Part shown: positions 4,231 to 6,089 of the stretch, piece after piece
Layout of the letters: each line of letters begins with the position of its first letter
How positions within the stretch are numbered: the stretch's first letter is position 1
Assembly: GCA_021801945.1 (NCBI GenBank)
Contig: JAKABE010000216.1
Coordinates: forward strand, 1-6,089
Direction of reading: 5' to 3'
Length of the DNA stretch: 6,089 nt
From: Acidobacteriota bacterium
Lineage (GTDB): Bacteria > Acidobacteriota > Terriglobia > Terriglobales > Acidobacteriaceae
Program-made: the position numbers and the translations under genes
Notes under the pieces: model-generated
The model's database searches: none
The model's input: only the letters and a program-made list of their open reading frames with translations
What the model was told of the DNA's origin: nothing

Positions 4231-6089
4231 TCACATCAGCCGGAGTGCGTCCACATCTACAATCAGATTGCGCCGCGGCACGCCCGCCTGGCCGGCATGG
4301 TCCAGCATTCCCTTGAGCGCCGCGTTGAGCGCCTTGCGCGACGCCGCCTTCAAAATCAAATGAAACCGGTACACGCCCTTGATGCGCGCAATGGGCGCCG
4401 TGCACGGCCCCAGCACGCGCACGGCGCCGGCATTCTGGTGCTGAACGAAGTATTTGCCTAAGACCGCCGACCAGCCCGCCGCCTCTTCCAACTTTTCGGA
4501 CTGCACCAGCACGTTGGCCAGCGTGCCGAAGGGCGGATAGTGCATCCAGCGCCGGTACTTGAGCTCGCGCTCGGCGAAGGCCGCGTAATCGTGCGCGGTC
4601 GCGGCCAGAATGGCGTAGTGGCCGGGGTAATACGTTTGCACCACGACCCGTCCGCGCAGTGCGCCGCGGCCGGCGCGCCCGCTCACTTGAGTCATGAGTT
4701 GGAAGACTCGCTCGGCGGCGCGGAAATCGGGCAGGGAGAGCGCGTGATCGCAGCCCACCACGCCCACCAGCGTGACGCCGTGAATGTCGTGGCCCTTGGC
4801 GATCATCTGCGTGCCCACGAGCAGGTTGATCTCGCCCGAGTGGAGGCGCGCAAGCAGACGTTCCAGATCGTGCCGCCCGCGCACTGTATCGCGATCCATG
4901 CGCCCGATGCGCGCGCCAGGAAAGATCTCCGCCAGCCGCTCCTCGCCCTGCTGCGAGCCGGCGCCGAGGTAGTACAGGTGCTCGCTGTCGCACTTGGGGC
5001 AGCGCGCCGGGACAGTGCGCCGGTAGCCGCAATAGTGGCACTCCAGCCGCTGGCCCTCGGGCGCAATCTCGGCGCCCTCCACGGCTTTGTGGTGGGTGAG
5101 CGCGATGGCGCAGTTCTGGCACTCGAGCTTTTCTCCGCAGGCCCGGCAGATCACCGCGAAAGAATAGCCCCGCCGGTTGAGCAGGATCAGGGCCTGCTCG
5201 CCGCGATCGAGCGCCGCCTTGGTTTGCTCCACAAGCGACCGCGAAAAGAGCTGCTCCTGCCCGGCCTCCTGAAACTCGCGGCGCATATCCACGAGCTCTA
5301 CTTCGGGCAGCGGCCGGTGCATCACGCGTTCGCGCAGCTCAATGCGGGCATACTTACCTGCGCCCGCGTTCTGCCAACTTTCGAGCGACGGCGTGGCCGA
5401 CCCCAGCACTACGGCCGCCCCTGCCAGCTTGGCGCGCATCACGGCTACATCGCGCGCGTTGTAACGCGGCGTCTCCTCCTGCTTGTAGCTGTGGTCGTGC
5501 TCCTCGTCCACCAGAATGAGGCCGAGGTTGGACGCGGGCGCAAAGATCGCCGACCGCGTGCCGACCACAATCGGAGCCTCCCCGCTGCGGATGCGCCGCC
5601 ACTGCTCGCTGCGCTCCTCGGGCGTGAGCGCTGAGTGCAGCAGCGCCACGCGCTGCCCGAAGGCCTGATCCAGCAATCCCGCCATCTGCGGCGTGAGGCC
5701 GATCTCGGGAACCAGAAGGATCGACGACAGCCCCCGGTCCAGCGCCTGCTGCATGGCCGCCAAATAGACGGCGGTCTTTCCCGAGCCCGTGACTCCAAAC
5801 AACAAAAGGGAATGGAAAGCCCCTAACGCTCCCACAATGGTGGCGAGCGCATCCTCTTGCGCCGCGTTCAGGTGGAATGGCGCAGCCGGGGGCGTTAGGC
5901 CGCCAAGGTGAAAGACGGCCGGCCGTTCGTCGATGCGCACCAGCCCGCGCCGCACCAGCGTTTGCAGCGTGGACGAAGGCAGATCGCGCCGCCGCAGCTC
6001 CGTGAGCGGTATTTCCCCGCCGCAGGCCGCCAGTTCCGCCAGGACCGCCTGCTGCTTCTCGGTCAGCTTCGGCAACCGCGTCTCGGGGA
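4231..6089 (-). CDS. priA: Primosomal protein N' (PriA helicase), N-terminus cut by the window edge
   Basis: A superfamily 2 DNA helicase that recognises stalled or collapsed replication forks and reloads the replicative helicase. Residues are counted from L1 (TTG at 6075-6073); the frame stays open for four more codons to the right edge, so this is not the true start. Seen in order: a winged-helix-like region (about 3-55); Walker A GVTGSGKT (94-101); motif II DEEH (190-193); GSATPS (225-230); eight zinc-binding cysteines in four CxxC pairs (C310/C313, C319/C322, C346/C349, C359/C362); GTQMIAKGHD (421-430); QVSGRAGRG (463-471) with the arginine finger; and a PriA-type C-terminal domain ending near LIVDVDALRLM. 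The Walker A lysine is K100 here and K230 in E. coli PriA, so roughly 130 residues, mainly the 3'-DNA-binding domain, lie outside the window. All core motifs are intact, so it should be active. The spacing between the second and third Cys pairs is about nine residues longer than in E. coli. It converges with the small peptide gene. Confidence 0.97.
   Translation of the reverse strand, partial: PETRLPKLTEKQQAVLAELAACGGEIPLTELRRRDLPSSTLQTLVRRGLVRIDERPAVFHLGGLTPPAAPFHLNAAQEDALATIVGALGAFHSLLLFGVTGSGKTAVYLAAMQQALDRGLSSILLVPEIGLTPQMAGLLDQAFGQRVALLHSALTPEERSEQWRRIRSGEAPIVVGTRSAIFAPASNLGLILVDEEHDHSYKQEETPRYNARDVAVMRAKLAGAAVVLGSATPSLESWQNAGAGKYARIELRERVMHRPLPEVELVDMRREFQEAGQEQLFSRSLVEQTKAALDRGEQALILLNRRGYSFAVICRACGEKLECQNCAIALTHHKAVEGAEIAPEGQRLECHYCGYRRTVPARCPKCDSEHLYYLGAGSQQGEERLAEIFPGARIGRMDRDTVRGRHDLERLLARLHSGEINLLVGTQMIAKGHDIHGVTLVGVVGCDHALSLPDFRAAERVFQLMTQVSGRAGRGALRGRVVVQTYYPGHYAILAATAHDYAAFAERELKYRRWMHYPPFGTLANVLVQSEKLEEAAGWSAVLGKYFVQHQNAGAVRVLGPCTAPIARIKGVYRFHLILKAASRKALNAALKGMLDHAGQAGVPRRNLIVDVDALRLM

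Noticed and set aside
4136..4234. 32-residue frame whose GTG overlaps the priA stop (GTGA), product beginning VRKAVSQQIAEW
   Set aside because: The overlapping start suggests translational coupling, but there is no Shine-Dalgarno sequence, the peptide is very short, and the same frame continues open into priA as a shadow frame. Conservation in relatives would be needed to revive it.
4540..5634. 364-codon open frame on the plus strand opposite priA
   Set aside because: It is antisense to an intact, motif-complete priA in GC-rich DNA. Its product is Ala/Arg/His-rich with no recognisable domain, which is typical of a shadow frame.

Overview
The window is a GC-rich stretch of ordinary bacterial chromosome. 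It holds four complete recognisable genes, one tiny secreted-peptide gene, and one gene cut off at each edge. The best guess for the host is a member of the Acidobacteriota. The reasons are the style of the IHF/HU protein (starting IKQDIV), a multi-membrane-span M50 protease of the kind I associate with that phylum, and small Lys/His-tailed exported peptides. This is inference from remembered family resemblance and was not tested by any search. There is no sign of a phage, insertion sequence, CRISPR array, tRNA or rRNA.

Layout from left to right. Positions 1-69 (minus) are the first 23 codons of an exported protein, essentially its signal peptide. Positions 70-661 carry no convincing gene; they hold a GC-rich leader hairpin for that exported protein and a strong intrinsic terminator (486-536) oriented for minus-strand transcription. 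Next, on the minus strand, are a NarL/LuxR-type response regulator with a degenerate receiver domain (662-1360) and dCTP deaminase dcd (1483-2037), with a strong hairpin between them at 1402-1427. dcd has a good sigma70-type promoter (2117-2145) and a perfect 16-bp palindrome in its predicted leader. Diverging from dcd on the plus strand are an IHF/HU-family DNA-bending protein (2321-2611, probably a TTG start), a membrane-embedded site-2 protease of family M50 (2719-3777), and a 52-residue exported peptide with a Lys/His-rich tail (3919-4077). The 3' part of priA, the primosomal replication-restart helicase, converges on these from the right edge (4231-6089, minus).

The genes do not form an obvious single pathway. 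dcd (nucleotide supply), priA (replication restart) and the HU/IHF protein (DNA architecture) are housekeeping functions of DNA metabolism. The response regulator, the site-2 protease and the exported peptides belong to signalling and the cell envelope. The points most worth following are the Lys/His-rich exported peptide and the two dyads in front of it, the response regulator with missing switch residues, and the RNA hairpins in the leaders of dcd and the M50 gene. I do not see evidence of a new multi-gene system.
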